The notes under the pieces were generated by a model. The model saw only the letters and a list, made by a program, of their open reading frames with translations. It had not been told where the DNA came from and ran no database searches. DNA of 64,000 bases from NCBI GenBank assembly GCA_026874595.1, contig CM049321.1, positions 15,333,479 to 15,397,478 of the forward strand, written 5' to 3'. Numbering within the stretch: position 1 is the stretch's first letter; the number at the start of each line of letters is the position of its first letter. Source of the stretch: Sipunculus nudus. Taxonomy: Eukaryota; Annelida; Sipuncula; Golfingiida; Sipunculidae. Below, piece by piece: positions 47,863 to 57,505 of this stretch. Position numbers and translations under genes: made by a program.

Positions 47863-49005
47863 ATGTCTTTCACGATGAGTGCTTTTATGGAAATATCGCA
47901 AGCAGTTCTCAACATTAATGGTTCCGAGTCGACAGGTTCAGACCATTGGCTCGCTACGGATTGCCCAGACACTGTCACCGAAAAAGAAGCCAAAATGACC
48001 TTTTTCGCCCTTTTGCATGAAATCGTGGCTCCTTCCGTTTTTGGGATAATCACTATCGTTGGTATCCTTGGTAACGCATTAGTAATTTACGTCATCTTGA
48101 GTCGCTCGCACATGCGCACTACGATGAACGTGCTCTTGCTTAACCTTGCCCTTGCCGATATGTGTTTTCTGGTTTTGTGCGTGCCCCTTACGGCATACCA
48201 TTATGCGTCGCCGAAGTGGATGCTGGGTGAATGGCCCTGCAAGCTGTGGCAGTACCCCATGTTTGTGGCGTTTTACGTCAACATGTACACGTTGGTCCTG
48301 ATATCGTTATGGCGGTACATCACCGTCGCACACGGTCGTATTTCCGCTTCCGGTTTGATGAAGAACATAAGAACACCAATTTACTCTGTTGTTGCGATGT
48401 GGGTGACTTTTATTCTGGCCAACTTACCAACACTCTTCGCTTTCGAATTGAAAACGTTAGAAGGCAATGGATGCGAAGAAGACTACAATTACTGTGGAGC
48501 ATCAAATTTGGAGCATCTGAAAATAATTTACATGATATTTTTTATTGCGGGCTACACAGTACCTTTTCTTGTTATGATTGTTTTATACGTGCTACTATGG
48601 TCGTTTGTTAAAAAGAATTCATTCCAAGCGAGGGGATCTTCTGCTCGACAAGAAGATCAACGCACGCAAAAACTGACGCGCTTACTATGGACCGTGGTGT
48701 TGGCCTTCTGTCTCAGCTGGTTACCTTTACACCTTTGTATGTTATTGGCGTTCCACGCTGACCAAAGTGTTACAGGATCGTATTCATTCCAAGTGTACCG
48801 AGTGCTTGCCCAGTGTCTTGCCTACTCTAACTGCTGCATGAATCCCATTATTTACTGCTTCACAGCGTCGAATTTCAGAAAATGTTTCAAGGAGTTGCTG
48901 GCCAGCTGCACGTGCCGCAGGGTCTATGGCGCTCGGTTAACGGCCACCGAAGTACCGGGAGAATACAAAGCGGAAAGCAATAACGTTCGTTCTAGCTGTG
49001 TCTGA
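47863..49005 (+). CDS. Class A neuropeptide GPCR, allatostatin-A/galanin receptor-like
   Basis: A 380-residue seven-helix receptor in one exon, predicted to sit in the plasma membrane and signal through G proteins for a short neuropeptide. Helices lie at about 54-79, 88-114, 127-155, 168-194, 216-249, 271-298 and 307-334. Visible class A landmarks are GN in TM1, LALAD in TM2, Cys126 paired with an ECL2 Cys (204 or 211), Trp in TM4, Pro in TM5, SWLP in TM6 and NPIIY at 327-331. HMRTTMN and the TM2 sequence point to the allatostatin-A/galanin/kisspeptin clade. In molluscs the corresponding ligands include buccalin-type peptides (family knowledge). The N-terminus has an NGS glycosylation site, the tail has a Cys-rich palmitoylation-like cluster, and the C-terminus SCV fits a class I PDZ ligand. 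Oddity: the DRY motif reads WRY (150-152). Start: ATG at 47863; the next ATG (47875) has A at -3 and could be used instead. The frame opens further to 47830 only through a TTG. The exact ligand is not determinable. Confidence 0.88.
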   Translation: MSFTMSAFMEISQAVLNINGSESTGSDHWLATDCPDTVTEKEAKMTFFALLHEIVAPSVFGIITIVGILGNALVIYVILSRSHMRTTMNVLLLNLALADMCFLVLCVPLTAYHYASPKWMLGEWPCKLWQYPMFVAFYVNMYTLVLISLWRYITVAHGRISASGLMKNIRTPIYSVVAMWVTFILANLPTLFAFELKTLEGNGCEEDYNYCGASNLEHLKIIYMIFFIAGYTVPFLVMIVLYVLLWSFVKKNSFQARGSSARQEDQRTQKLTRLLWTVVLAFCLSWLPLHLCMLLAFHADQSVTGSYSFQVYRVLAQCLAYSNCCMNPIIYCFTASNFRKCFKELLASCTCRRVYGARLTATEVPGEYKAESNNVRSSCV

Positions 49006-49010
49006 ATAAA
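49005..49010 (+). terminator. AATAAA overlapping the GPCR stop codon
   Basis: A canonical polyadenylation hexamer begins on the last base of the TGA stop. Use at this position would leave almost no 3' UTR, so the true cleavage signal is probably further downstream and not identified. Confidence 0.25.
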
Positions 49011-49561
49011 TAACAAGAGACAATTATCCAACCTGCAGACAAAGTGCTGGTATATAGAAAGGATTATTACCAGACCCAGTGTCCCTTTTTTGTCTATGAG
49101 AAGTCTTACACGACTTTTTGCCGAAATAAGTTGTATCGTACTTGTTGTAAGAAACTTTGTGCAACCTAATCTCTGTCCTCATCTGGAACACTTCTCTCCG
49201 GGATGAGACACTGTTTATTTAACAATTTTCATGTCACCGACCCGAAATGTTACTGGGAGTGAATGGAGTACAGTAGATCAACATGCCGTGGACATCAACG
49301 TCATCTGGTATGTGCGACGCCCGCCAGAAAATTGAACAGGAATATAAACAAAATGGCTTTACTCTATGCAGTATTGTAAGAATTGGTGTGACTTTGTCCT
49401 GTTAAAATAGATAGGAAATGAAACCCGTGCCGACGCAAAGACAGTGACGCTCTGCGCATGGTGAGAATGGTATTTGCTATTGGAGCGTCATTGGATAAAG
49501 ATAAGTAAGATGGTTACTTACTTTACAGAGCTTGGATCAAAAACGTTCAATTTTCAATCGA
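49011..49561. other. Probable 3' flank of the GPCR gene
   Basis: No open frame or repeat recognised. The GPCR 3' UTR is likely here, but its end is not visible. Confidence 0.35.
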
Positions 49562-49735
49562 CGAGGCCTGGACGGTGGGGTAGGGAAAAGCTCGGGCCCT
49601 CTCCGCTGGCAAACCGGGTTCGATCCCCGGCGTGGGTATGAGAGTGGGTTTTATTGGCCTGTCCAATACATGGTCGGTGGTTCTCGCCGGGCTTTTCTCC
49701 GCCCAGTACACTACGTGAGCGATTTGTCACGTATG
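49562..49735 (+). mobile_element. tRNA-derived SINE copy (family B)
   Basis: The head starts GGCCTGGACGGTGGGG and carries the B box GGGTTCGATCCCCGG, then a body with GCCTGTCCA and TTTTCTCCGCCCAGTAC. It matches 42765-42935 in reverse orientation. The 106-codon frame across it is not a gene. Confidence 0.7.
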
Positions 49736-50399
49736 GTTATTCGCTGTTTTTACAAGAAGACAAAAAAAAAAGGATTGTATGTACGGGTCACCTTCTATAA
49801 CTTCACTTGTTATATGTTTTTTATTGCAGAATGTACACATATACATATATAATGAATACAATAAGCATACACATGAAAATCAATAGACAAGCATTGACAA
49901 TTAAAAAATACAATCACATTAACATTGATATACAACTTATAAACTCATTTTATACACGTTATATGTTTATTCATTACAATTGATGTGCACATTGAGCGTA
50001 GAGCGAGCTTGTATATAATTTAACATCTATATACAACTTATACAACTCATTTTAAACACGTTATATGTTTATACTTTACAGTTGATGTGCATATTGTGTG
50101 TATATAATTTGCTTGTATATAATTTGCATAAAACAGTTTGCTTTGGTTCCTCTTGTACAAAATATTACTTTCAACTGCAGACACATCTTCAGACACATCT
50201 GGGTCGATGTTATCGATGATGCGCATGCCCAAGCTTTTACATCCTGTTCAGCCGAGTGTGAACCTAGCTGAATACCACGTGATATCAACTTGGTTTGAAA
50301 TGGTGTGGAGTTTCTAAAAACAAGGGCGTGGTCAATAAGAACAATGGTTAAGCATCATATAAACTAGTTTCACGTAATATTCATTTTAACTTTAAACCC
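49736..50399. other. AT-rich DNA with a short internal repetition
   Basis: Two similar stretches near 49930-50000 and 50030-50105 share ATACAACTTATA, CTCATTTTA, ACACGTTATATGTTTAT and TTGATGTGCA, an imperfect duplication about 100 bp apart. No gene. Confidence 0.45.
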
Positions 50400-51550
50400 C
50401 CGTCATATGAGAGGCGGAATGAGCCGGAATGCCTTCGGAATGGAAAGTCTTTGTATATTATGGATATTTGAAGTGCATTTTAAAAACTTCATTCCAAGTA
50501 ATATCCATTCTTATGACGGGTCCGAATATTTCGAGGGGCATTGGACGTGGAGAACTATCGAACGGCATGCGAAGTGTATTCAAACTGAACTATGACTGGA
50601 TTCTAAATGTTCTTACGGCATTCAAAATAATTCGAAATATTCTGATCGCATTCGAGGGAGAACCGAAACGGCTAGCCACTTCTAATCCTGTCAGAATGTC
50701 CCAAATGCGCCTCGAAGGAGCTGGAATGCAACTTCATTGCCGCCGAAATTTTTCAAAGCTTCAGCACCTTCAGAATCTGAAGCTGAGTCCACAGCCACCG
50801 AGGTCCATCAGCAAGCAGCAAGTCTCCTGAAAATGCTAGATTCAGCAGCACTTTATACTCTATCGAGGTCCATTCTGCTAAGCTCAGGACATTATTGTTC
50901 CATTCTAAGTACATTCTAAGTTCATTTTTAGTATTCGAGCTGCTGCATTTTGTTTGAATTCTTGACCGTTCGAAACATAATCGGAAGCTTTCTTATACGA
51001 CAATTTGGAATGCAGTCATCTTGCATTTAATACACTTCTAATGACGTTCGATATTTATCCACTTCGCCGCACCTCGAAAGTGTTGAGCAAAAGCAAAACA
51101 TTCGGGTCAGTCACAAGAATGGGCCTGAATATTTGTAATGCCGTCACAATACATTCAGAGTACCATCAGCATTTGAAATACTCGAAGTATTTTGTATAAA
51201 CAAACAGAAAAGGAGACAGAAGTAATGAATGTAGATATGAAGAAAGTTTATTTGGAATAAGTTACCTAGATTGTAAATATATTTTAAATTAAAATAAAAA
51301 TCCATTTATGGTGTCATTGTGTGAATGTTTTACAGGTGGAAATATTGTCAGCTGCATGCACCTACAGCAAGAGCTATAATCAAATTGAAATCAGCATTCT
51401 CCCGTCATTCACTTATTCGGCCCGTATTCCCAGGTTCATTCGTGCATATGTGGCTGCAGATATGAGACTATTCCTTGACGACGTTCCTTGATCCGGACAA
51501 CGTGGCGGAACCACACCGAAATCTAATTGAAACTTCATTGACCATATCCG
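50400..51550. other. Compositionally odd, ATTC/GAAT-rich stretch
   Basis: The words CATTC/GAATG and ATTCGAA recur every few tens of bases here, more densely than in the flanks, and GC is locally higher. The 133-codon frame at 50429-50830 has no recognisable domain. It could be a diverged transposon or a decayed exon; I do not recognise it. Confidence 0.35.
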
Positions 51551-52105
51551 AAATGCCTTGAAAATGTTGTGTATGATTGCATGTGTTATGTTGTGAACAA
51601 ACACAAACACACAAAAGCACACAAACAAACGAACGGAGATGAAAGCATACTCTCCTTAGAGACGCAAAAAGCTACAAGCCTGTCTAAGCCAAAGAAAAAA
51701 AAATGTTCTGTGAACTGAGAAAAAAATGCTCCCGCAGGCCATTGTTTTGATATTCACAAACATAAACAATACGTGGAATTTAGATTTAGCATACTTGCAA
51801 AAAAATAGAGGTTAAATGTTTAAAGTGGCGCATTTAATAAACACATTTTATTTCACTTTTTATACCTTTAATAAATTCTTGAATGGAATACAGGCACACG
51901 CACAAAACTATAGTAACATTCCCGAGGATTTTGTCATCATTTGCAGTTACAGATCCCATAAAGGTGATGGCAAATCCGTAGAACATCCAATCTTTTAACC
52001 CATTTTTTACAATGGAACAAGTGCGGCAATATAGCTGGTCCGTTCTGCAATGAAGCGCATCTAGACATACTAGATTTTAAAAATCATCGTATCATTCATC
52101 ATGTT
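51551..52105. other. Non-coding DNA, nothing recognised
   Basis: AT-rich sequence; no gene, RNA or repeat identified. Confidence 0.45.
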
Positions 52106-52900
52106 GTTACGGACCTAATAACAACAGATCACGTAATCTTGACGAGCACAAATTTTGTTACGGAGATAAAATAAATCAGATTCCACAACACTAGGCAGCG
52201 TAAAATGTCTAGGGGAATGGACAAAGACGTCAGTGGTATTTGTTAACAAATAATTATAATTTATCCTTAGAACAATTCTTACATTACAACACACTAAATC
52301 AATACAATTACACAGTATAGCAACAATAAAAATGTACAGTTCGAGAGTGTCCGGATCCTAGGCTTTAATTTCTGGATACCACCACTGTCACAGCTCATCA
52401 AGAGTCCTTTAACACAAATATTTAAGATGAAAAATTCATGTCAATCTTCTCAGAGAATAGTCCGTTTCAATCGCGAAAATATTCTGATTTAATCTAAAAG
52501 TGAAGTTCTGGTAATAATCCCAAAGGCAAACTGAAGACAATCCGTATAAAATCCGTAAAAAAAATTACAAAGTCCGAAGAATATCTATAAGTTCTGCAAT
52601 AAAGGAAAGGTCCCAAAACTGACGAGAGACTCGCACTCTTCCGTGTGCGCTGGTATTTTTCTCTCTGCCGGCTCGAAAGACAGCCCTATTTATAGCTTTT
52701 TCACCCTAAACTCAGATATTTACATTCTGGAACCCTCTAGACTACACAATAATACACGCGCGCCCATAACGCCTGAACAATACGAAGTTTCTAGGTTACA
52801 CCGAGTACTGTATTTACTACAAGTCAGGGTTGACCCAGCAGGTTTCCCATAGCAACGCCCAGAGCTTGAGCCTTACTCGAATCAGAACGCCAGGCGCATA
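52106..52900 (-). mobile_element. LTR-like segment (possible solo LTR), minus strand
   Basis: Read on the minus strand, a promoter-like region (TATAAATA, plus coordinates 52687-52694) is followed by about 550 bp without open frames, ending in CCGTAACA at 52106-52113. The same CCGTAACA is also present at 52157-52164. This resembles U3-R-U5 of an LTR retrotransposon, but the matching TG end, primer-binding site and target duplication were not found, so the call is tentative. Confidence 0.35.
52687..52743 (-). promoter_or_regulatory. TATA box with heat-shock-type elements
   Basis: On the minus strand, TATAAATA (52687-52694) lies about 30 bp downstream of four contiguous 5-bp units at 52724-52743. 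Two of them are perfect nTTCn/nGAAn repeats; the other two have one mismatch each. This alternating array is the heat-shock factor binding pattern. It may drive the LTR-like segment. Confidence 0.45.
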
Positions 52901-53071
52901 ATAAACAGATACATGTTACAATGTATCCCTGCAATTTCAAACAAATATATAAAATTAAGAGACAGGGATCGGCTGAAGATATTACATAGACCCTTCGAAT
53001 ACACAAAGTACATGTATTGATCGACTTGGACGCAATATGATATTATGTCATACTATGACATTATTCGAAGC

Positions 53072-53140
53072 TAGGGCAGGGCAATATTATCGATATATCG
53101 GTATATAACGATACGGCGAATCGTATTTTGCGTATCCCGA
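53072..53140. mobile_element. hAT-like transposon terminus (tentative)
   Basis: TAGGGCAGGGCAATATTATCG followed by palindromic TATCGATATATCG-type words resembles the ends of some hAT elements. No opposite terminus or target duplication was found. Confidence 0.3.
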
Positions 53141-53943
53141 TATCGATTTCATATATTTATACAACCGATGTTTTGTCAAACGTCAATTAAACTGATTTTT
53201 ATGTTGTTAATATACGTTTTCCGCTACAAATTAAGACACCAACATAGGTTTGGATTAGTGGACGGCTGAAAGTAAAAGGCGCTTATGTTTCGGAAACATT
53301 CAAGTAGGCTTGATAAGCCATGTTTATTATCAAAGGACCGCCCCAAAACGTTGTATTGTTGCTCGATATAGTTTATTGGTACATATATATTTTCAACTTT
53401 TAGTGTTTTAGAATAACTTTAATAACTTTTAATAATTAGAAATATTCTCTTCTTGCATTTTATGGTAACTTTGCAGAAATACAAAATGTCACGTGTACAG
53501 TGTTTTAATCAACTACAGCAGTTTTTTGACGTTGTACACGGCTGTTATTGTGCACTAAAAACCAAACTCACGTAACACTTTTATTTTTTTATACATATGA
53601 CTAGACTTAGTCAATAAATTCACCGAGGCCATAGAAAACCACCAAATATATGTATATATTTACTGTATATATTTACAGGAAATAAAAAAATTATATAACT
53701 TCATTGTTGCAATATGGAAAGACATAAGTACCGAATTAGGTAATAAATTAGATAAAATAAATTGGCCTGTCGTAAAAACGGCATCATGATTGACCTTAAT
53801 AACATTCACTTGACTAAAATATAGTAAAAACAAAAGAAATAAAGAAATTAACCTTAAATGTATATGCAAAATCCAGTTATCAAGAATAGTAACGTGAACC
53901 CGTCAATCGACTAGTGTATCTTCGGTGTAGCTAGGTGATGCCA
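53141..53943. other. Non-coding AT-rich DNA
   Basis: No gene recognised; probably flank of the retrotransposon relic to the right. Confidence 0.4.
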
Positions 53944-54492
53944 TCAGATAAAAATGTAAAAAAATACCTCCGGGTTCCTCCACCTATTTATCTGCACGGC
54001 AGTTTCAGGTTTAACACCACCTTGAGCTGCAGTAGTGGCACCAGTAGCTCTAGAACAACCAGCTCCTAGGCCTGCCAAATCTATCACCTCCTTAAAAAAT
54101 GTAATAGTTTCTGCTCCGAGGACAGTGTAATAAGGTCTTAATGAAATAAACACTGCATTTGTATTTCCTAGAACGTAAAAATTTGAAGTCCTGTGGAAGC
54201 ACACATATAAACCCCGAGTTGGGTCAATCCTATCGTTGAATTAACTGGAATGCGGACCCCAACATGCGCGAGATATAATATTATACACCAAACATTACTA
54301 ACATTGAACCATATATAAAATAACATGGTCACTTGTAAACAAAATAGAATTATCTTTGCTGTTACCAATGTGAAATGTTACGCTTCTAGAAGTTAATTCT
54401 GAAGGTCTACTCATGAATAATAAAGCAAATAGAGTGATACATTTAAGTCGTAGTTTATCTGATGACAGAGCCTGATTATCCTCCCAGGACAT
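53944..54492 (-). pseudogene. Tyrosine recombinase fragment of a DIRS/Ngaro-type element
   Basis: Two minus-strand frames together look like the catalytic domain of a retrotransposon tyrosine recombinase, the enzyme that inserts the circular DNA copy. The first (54298-54492) has DNQALSSDKLRLK and SRPSEL, whose Arg sits where the first catalytic Arg is expected. The second (53944-54204) has CSRATGATTAAQGG, matching the HxxR-AT block with the His lost, then NRW and a Tyr eight residues later at the expected catalytic place. A frameshift and stops separate the two parts, so it is dead. It lies downstream of the RT and RNase H pieces on the same strand. Confidence 0.6.
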
Positions 54493-54506
54493 AATTACAG
54501 TCAGGT

Positions 54507-54573
54507 CTCATTACAATGAACGCGTTTGTCCCATGGGAATTAGTTCGTTTTATTGGATTTCCGTTGTAATGAG
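54507..54573. repeat. Short hairpin inserted in the retrotransposon relic
   Basis: CTCATTACAA (54507-54516) and TTGTAATGAG (54564-54573) are perfect inverted 10-mers. The lead-in CAGTCAGGTCTCATTAC resembles pogo/Tigger-type ends, so this may be a small DNA-transposon remnant. The family is uncertain. Confidence 0.35.
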
Positions 54574-55299
54574 TGGAATGTTAACAGGGTTTCTTTAACA
54601 TTAGAAGTAGGCCTCACATCGGCGATCCGCCGGTATCGAAATTGACATCGCCGTTGTGAACATGCTCTCATTTTCTACCGCGGTTTTAAAATAGAAAAAA
54701 AAAGAAAAATAAAAGGTCTCATATCAGTTATTAGAATGGTTACGGCTGTCAGACATTGGCGGCGGAGGCCACGTTCTTAGCCATGGAGGAAGGAGGTGCT
54801 TATTTCTCTACTGAAAAGATCAAACGACTGGGGGAACTTGGACCTGACCGCCATCACTCCAGTTTGTTATAACCAATCTGAGTACAAGAATATGGGCAAT
54901 GTTCAGTTTGTTTCATGTGAGTCATTTCGGATTTTTTCCGTTACGTTAAAGCGAACGCTAACTTTCACTTCGTTCCAAGCAGATTTGTTCGTAACTTGAG
55001 TTTTCCGTTGTTACGCACCCCATTGAAAAACAAAATTAATTCGCTGGTATGAGTTTGTTGTGACACAGCGGTTCCTCGGTACCAGATTTAACTAAAAATA
55101 TGAGCATCTTCTTAACATATCCATCAATCATAGAGTTTCTGAGGCCTAGACTCTCAAATAAACAACCTAGCCCTGCAGATTTTATTCTGAGTAATGATTC
55201 AGGTCGATCTTATTGATCACACAGTTCACACATGTAATCTTCAGAGTTACTTTTTCTTCGGAGAAATTGAACATTATTCTTATGAAAATATTTTTGAAA

Positions 55300-55720
55300 A
55301 TCCATTGAATAATTAAACATTGAAGGTGCCAAGCGCAATATAAATTAATCCTGGGCTCTCTGTGACCAACCAAAATATTTCAACTTTTGTTTCCACTGAT
55401 TCTCCATTTATATTGATTATAACTTCCAAATAGCAGTAGCTATTTGAGTCAACTCTGACCATCCTGAAAATTGATATAGGCCGCTGTGGTGCATTTGTCT
55501 GTGCACGCATGAACTCCGTGGTTCGCTTATTGTAAAACCGGCATCATTTCTTTATCATTTTAGGGCGTTAAAGAAAGGCACTTGTTTTGAAACTCTTTGG
55601 CTTCAAAATCCTTCCCAAGCCTTCAGAGGAAGCGTCTGTATGGATTTGAAGCTGAGTGTTTGTCCGTGGAGCTGCACATCCGTTCCATGATGATTAAGAG
55701 GAATACCCCCACTTCAAGGC
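55300..55720 (-). pseudogene. RNase H fragment of a DIRS/Ngaro-type element
   Basis: On the minus strand QIHTDASSEGLGRIL (plus 55605-55648) matches the TDAS-G-G core of the RNase H domain of tyrosine-recombinase retrotransposons, preceded by a WNG block. Further on (55313-55510), VRVDSN and LIYIALGTFNV correspond to the SDN strand and the xAAHxPGxxNV block, in the right order and spacing. Frames differ, so the reading frame is broken. RNase H would have removed the RNA strand during copying. I first considered a retropepsin for the second piece, but the RNase H reading fits order and context better. Confidence 0.55.
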
Positions 55721-56025
55721 ATGAACTGTACCCGCTTCAAGTGTCAGTTTGTCTTTCCAAGACCCCAATGTCCTCTAGACTCTATACAAAATCTATATTC
55801 ACAGTTTAGCTGGTAACACTGATTTTGACATTGTAACTCACTGCCCAGCTGCTCTATTCTGGCAAGACCACGGGCAGTGGCATGTCCCTCCTTTAGAGAT
55901 GTCTAGTATCACGTCGAAGTTTACTAGTATAACCTTTAGTAACAGAAGCCACATCTGGTCATTGTTACTACTTGTATCAAAATATATCCAGTCAGTGGTG
56001 TCAATTTATCTTCCAGGGTGGTTTT

Positions 56026-56041
56026 GGGGGGGGGGGGGGGG
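56026..56041. repeat. G homopolymer
   Basis: Sixteen consecutive G, lying between the RNase H and RT remnants. Confidence 0.9.
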
Positions 56042-56424
56042 ACTCGCAGACACATTATATAAGTATATTTATTAGTGTCCGTATGACGCATTCATTATCA
56101 AATATATATTTAACCATATACGTACATTAATATATTACAAGGTTTTTCAAAATGAGGAATTATGTTTCCAGTATAAGTTATATCTGAACCAGGTTTCGAT
56201 ATTTGGATATATTTCATAGTAAACTCATAAATAGAACCAAAATGTATAATTCTATTTATTAATATATTTCATTTGCAATATACAAATATTATACTCTGGA
56301 GAGTGGAGCTAAATAAATTGATCATCTTATATTGCCAATAAATGTGGGGATATATACCCCCCCCCCATATCGATGCCTCTGTTTCAAGTATATACTTTCG
56401 AATATTTTCTGAATTAAAGTAGAC

Positions 56425-57000
56425 TTAGTTCACCTTAATACCTAACTTATCTAGACTACACAATAAAACTTTCCTGTTTTGTACAATATCTGCATTACTT
56501 ACAGCTGGTATGGAATCATGCACATTCAGCGATAAAGTTAATCCACGTGCACGAATACATGCGACAACAGAACACAATGTCGGGGGATGCTGAAAAAAAC
56601 CAATCACGAGCCATGTAAACCTGTTATTAAGACCTCTAAACCTGAAGCATAATGTTGGGACTTGTAAGAGACAGGTATATGGTGAAAACCGTCCTTTATA
56701 TCAATAATTATTTGCTTGTCCTCGGGATAAATGGTACATCGCTGTTGCATCATATCTAAACTTCTCTACTTTGCAAAAAGATTTTATATTACGGAAATCT
56801 AAAACTGGCTTAAATGATCCACTCTTCTTTGGTATAGGCGATATACCAAGTATTTATACCCTCACATTCAATCATGGTTTCATTTTCCAGCAAGTGTGTA
56901 ATTGCACTCTTTCTCGGACTAAACGTTCGGTTTTCAAAGTACATCTGTTAGGTACAGTTGTAAACGATATATCTAAACCACGTACTTTCCAATGTGATAC
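56425..57000 (-). pseudogene. Reverse transcriptase fragment of a DIRS/Ngaro-type element
   Basis: Minus-strand frames show RT motifs in order: ERLVRERVQ, then PKKSGSFKPVLDFRNIK (near 56830-56770), motif A DIKDGFHHIP (56675-56704), FRFRGLN, then IRARGLTLSL and DIVQNRKVLL with SLDKLGIKVN (56425-56607). IRARGL followed by the catalytic box is typical of DIRS/Ngaro RTs. The catalytic Y-x-D-D box here reads NVHD, and stops and frameshifts interrupt the domain, so the copy is inactive. It is followed downstream on the same strand by RNase H and a tyrosine recombinase. Confidence 0.65.
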
Positions 57001-57364
57001 ATGTGTAGCGTCGCCAATATTCATCCATACACAAACATTCAACTGTTGACTTGTCATTAGAGAACTCTAAATTAATACAACACTGTTAATACGAAGGTTA
57101 GTGTGTAACAGAGTTCAAACATCTGCAGTATTGGCATATGAAAGAAAAGTTCATAAATGTTCGTGTTGCATCTGTCTGGAAGTCACAGGATACCTTAGAT
57201 CCCGGGCATCTCGGCTTCGGATATCATTGTAAAACAGCAACTGACTGTGAAAGTTTGTCTGCTTCTACCTCTGGGAAGGCGAATGGCTAAAAACAAACAC
57301 AATGACTGATATTGTCCTCTTGATACAACTGCCATTTATGCAGCAGTGAAGTGTCACTGAATTA

Positions 57365-57505
57365 ACCAATTTTTTGTTCTAGAGTTCCGAACAACTGGAC
57401 GGTATCATTAATGTCAAACCCTTCGTCCACGATTAGTTTGGCATTAGTGGATAGGCCGCTCTCGGACACGATTGCCGCAGCAGTCAGATCTGTTTTTTTT
57501 ATAAT
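57365..57505 (-). pseudogene. Possible gag-like fragment of the same element
   Basis: On the minus strand a short frame reads LTAAAIVSESGLS, then LIVDEGFDINDTV and a stop. Its regular acidic-hydrophobic pattern resembles SAM-like segments found upstream of RT in some DIRS-type elements. The match is weak; position upstream of the RT is the main support. Confidence 0.3.

Noticed and set aside
48231-48611. 126-codon frame inside the GPCR in another frame
   Set aside because: A shadow of the receptor coding sequence; it has no domain of its own.
55313-55510. Retropepsin fragment of a Gypsy-type element
   Set aside because: There is no DTGA/DSGA motif. The order and spacing fit the C-terminal half of RNase H between the RT and the recombinase better.
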